This document shows positions 4,862 to 6,535 of a stretch of 6,535 nt of DNA, piece by piece. A program made the translations under genes and the position numbers. The stretch's first letter is position 1. Every line of letters starts with the position of its first letter. Under the pieces are notes generated by a model. The model saw nothing but the letters and a program-made list of their open reading frames with translations, did not search any database and was not told the DNA's origin. This stretch comes from Anaerolineae bacterium (GTDB lineage: Bacteria > Chloroflexota > Anaerolineae > Anaerolineales > Anaerolineaceae): the NCBI GenBank assembly GCA_016213455.1, contig JACRAG010000129.1, forward strand, positions 1 to 6,535, written 5' to 3'.

Positions 4862-6535
4862 TCACTGCCCGCGCCGTTCGAAGACGTATCCCTCCGGGTC
4901 GCGGTACAGCAGCTTCCATTTTGCCTCCCACTCCGCGGAGAGGACAACCTCGTCGCCGTGCGGAATGATCACGAAATACTGCGCCTCCAACTGCGGCACC
5001 CGGTCGGCCCGCCCCAGCGGGTACTGGCGTTTGGTGGGGCTGTTGGTGTAGCCGGGACCATACATATAATAGAAAACACCGCCGTTCATCTCAATCACGG
5101 CATCGTGAATGTTCTTTTGAATATAGTCATACGCGCTGTGATAGCCGTCCACGCCCACCGGCTCGCGGAACTCATCCCGCAGCACAATCGCATTGGCCGG
5201 ATCAAGCCGGAAAACGCCCTGCGAGGCCCATACCATGCCCAGAGCGCCCAGCCCCAGCAGCCCGCCCACACCCAGGCGCAGCCAGCGCCGGTCTGCCAGC
5301 AGGCCCAACAGGCGCAGCAGCGGGGCCTCCAACACACAGGCCAACGCCACCAGTTCATAGACCACCAGGGCCACGCCCAGGCGCCAGGCCACCCGGGTGG
5401 GTTCTTCCACCGTCTTCTGAAAGCCCGACTCGGGCGTGAACAAAAATGCCACAAAGAGCAGCCCCAAAGCCAGCACAGCCCGCCAGCCCGGCGCGCGCCG
5501 CCAGGCAGCCGAGACCAGCGTCAGGGCCAGCACCATCAGCAGAAAAATGAAATTGCGCGGCAAATGCGCGTAAAAGAAGGGGTTGTTCAGGTTGTTGGCG
5601 ATGGACCAGTCGTTCATCACCCACACCCCTTCGGGAAAAATGGTGCCGATCATGATCATGTTGCGCACAGCCCACAACCCGCCCGGCACAATCCACACCG
5701 CGGCAAACAGCAGTTCACGCAGAGGCAGGCGACGCTGCGTCTGCCAGCCCTGCCACCAGCGCCACAGCACCGGCAGCCACAACGGCGCCACCACGAACAT
5801 GCCCGAAGGCTTGGTCGCCAGCACCAGCAGGCTGGCATAAACCAGCCCCGGAAGGTGCAGCCGGCTGCTCTCCCGCTCACGCCCGATGGGAGCATGCGCC
5901 AGCGCAGCCACCACCCCGGCAGCCAGGAACAAATCATTCTTGCCGATCATGTGCATCTGGTCAAGCAGGATGTAAAACGGATTGCCTTTGACCAGAAACA
6001 GCTCGCTCAGGAAAACCGCGCTCAACCCCAACACAATCAACCCGTCCGGCAGGCGGGTGACGCGCCGCACCAGCAGCCAGCCTCCCAGCAGCGTAAACAG
6101 GCCGATCAGGGCATGCAATGTGCCGAACAGGGCTTCGTTGCGGGTCAGCAGCAGCGCAAAAGCCAGCAGCGACTCATAGCCAAAGGGATATTCGCCGTAG
6201 GGAATGGACAGGTCATACACGTGCCCATGCTTGAACAATTCCACTGCTTTTGGAAAATGGTAGGCGCCGGCGTCCCAATGCAGGGTTTGCGAAACGCCCG
6301 AGGTCGGCCAGGCTGCCGTGGGAAACACCGCCAACAGCAGGAACAGCCCGATCCCCAGGCCTAAGAACAGTCCATCCAGGCGCAAGTTTGCTCGGCCCCC
6401 TTCAGGGAACGAGACTGCCCACGCCTCGCCGCCCCACTGCCAGTAGATGCGCCAGGCCAAAACCGACAGCGCCAGGGTCAACGGCACAGCCCAATACCAC
6501 CGGTAAATGCCCAGCAGACCCAACACCTGGGCCGC
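4862..6535 (-). CDS. GT-C fold membrane glycosyltransferase-like protein, N-terminus beyond the right edge
   Basis: 557 residues are visible and the frame is still open at the window edge (A-A-Q before the GTG at 6524-6526), so the true start is not seen. Many hydrophobic spans alternate with short loops through about residue 440, followed by a soluble tail of about 115 residues. Segments typical of lipid-phosphate-sugar-dependent GT-C transferases (GT39/PMT/ArnT-like) are present. WDAGAYHFPKAVEL has the acidic residue of the first large loop (D88), GKNDLFLAAG lies at 198-207, ATKPSG at 240-245, and a span is followed by AVRNMIMIGTIFP near 289-301. Such proteins move a sugar from a polyprenyl-phosphate carrier to a lipid, glycan or protein on the outer face of the membrane. 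Donor and acceptor cannot be inferred. The tail (YDYIQKNIHDAVI onwards) resembles the soluble C-terminal regions often found in these proteins. The gene ends 173 bp before the ferritin start with no clear terminator of its own, so some read-through into ferritin is possible. Confidence 0.8.
   Translation of the reverse strand, partial: AAQVLGLLGIYRWYWAVPLTLALSVLAWRIYWQWGGEAWAVSFPEGGRANLRLDGLFLGLGIGLFLLLAVFPTAAWPTSGVSQTLHWDAGAYHFPKAVELFKHGHVYDLSIPYGEYPFGYESLLAFALLLTRNEALFGTLHALIGLFTLLGGWLLVRRVTRLPDGLIVLGLSAVFLSELFLVKGNPFYILLDQMHMIGKNDLFLAAGVVAALAHAPIGRERESSRLHLPGLVYASLLVLATKPSGMFVVAPLWLPVLWRWWQGWQTQRRLPLRELLFAAVWIVPGGLWAVRNMIMIGTIFPEGVWVMNDWSIANNLNNPFFYAHLPRNFIFLLMVLALTLVSAAWRRAPGWRAVLALGLLFVAFLFTPESGFQKTVEEPTRVAWRLGVALVVYELVALACVLEAPLLRLLGLLADRRWLRLGVGGLLGLGALGMVWASQGVFRLDPANAIVLRDEFREPVGVDGYHSAYDYIQKNIHDAVIEMNGGVFYYMYGPGYTNSPTKRQYPLGRADRVPQLEAQYFVIIPHGDEVVLSAEWEAKWKLLYRDPEGYVFERRGQ

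Noticed and set aside
4802..6364. A 520-codon open frame on the plus strand opposite the glycosyltransferase
   Set aside because: Its product is rich in Gln, His, Pro and Arg with no recognisable domain, and it is antisense to a clear membrane protein. GC-rich third positions commonly leave such frames open.
6524..6526. GTG as the start of the glycosyltransferase
   Set aside because: The frame is still open to the window edge and the GTG is just as well an internal Val. The start is probably outside.

Overview
The window looks like bacterial chromosome carrying five genes, two of them cut by the edges. Four are GC-rich; the fifth, at about 1.9-4.0 kb, is visibly more AT-rich. The mix of a GH2 glycosidase, a membrane M28-type peptidase, a DUF6259-like glycosidase-type protein, a non-heme ferritin and a GT-C membrane glycosyltransferase resembles gene content I associate with Chloroflexota (Anaerolineae). 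That placement is a guess from gene style; there is no rRNA or other marker gene here. No tRNA, rRNA, CRISPR array, transposase or integrase gene was recognised.

Layout: (a) 1-1865, plus strand: the C-terminal part of a GH2 glycosidase, then, 5 bp after its stop, an M28-family metallopeptidase whose catalytic domain is split by membrane segments. The ribosome binding site of the second gene lies in the last codons of the first, so the two are probably co-transcribed and translationally coupled. (b) 1866-1941: a 76-bp convergent gap. A perfect 13-bp hairpin lies next to it, inside the 3' end of the opposing gene. (c) 1942-4035, minus strand: a 697-residue protein with a TIM-barrel glycosidase look (DUF6259-like), of unknown substrate. 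(d) 4036-4199: the upstream region of that gene, with a candidate promoter whose spacer is filled by a 15-bp palindrome, followed by a strong intrinsic terminator for the next gene upstream. (e) 4200-4688, minus strand: a complete FtnA-type ferritin with its own near-consensus sigma-70-type promoter and an inverted repeat in its leader. (f) 4862-6535, minus strand: a multi-spanning GT-C glycosyltransferase whose N-terminus lies beyond the right edge.

How they fit together: the GH2 enzyme and the DUF6259-like protein both point to glycan breakdown, but they are convergent and cannot share an operon. The M28-like protein is tied to the GH2 gene by coupling, although its substrate is unknown. 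Ferritin is an independent single-gene unit, with its own promoter upstream and terminator downstream. The GT-C protein is probably the last gene of an operon extending off the window.

No clearly new multi-gene system is visible. The best candidates for new biology are the membrane-split M28 peptidase, the uncharacterised glycosidase-like protein with its palindromic promoter, and the hairpin built into that gene's 3' end.
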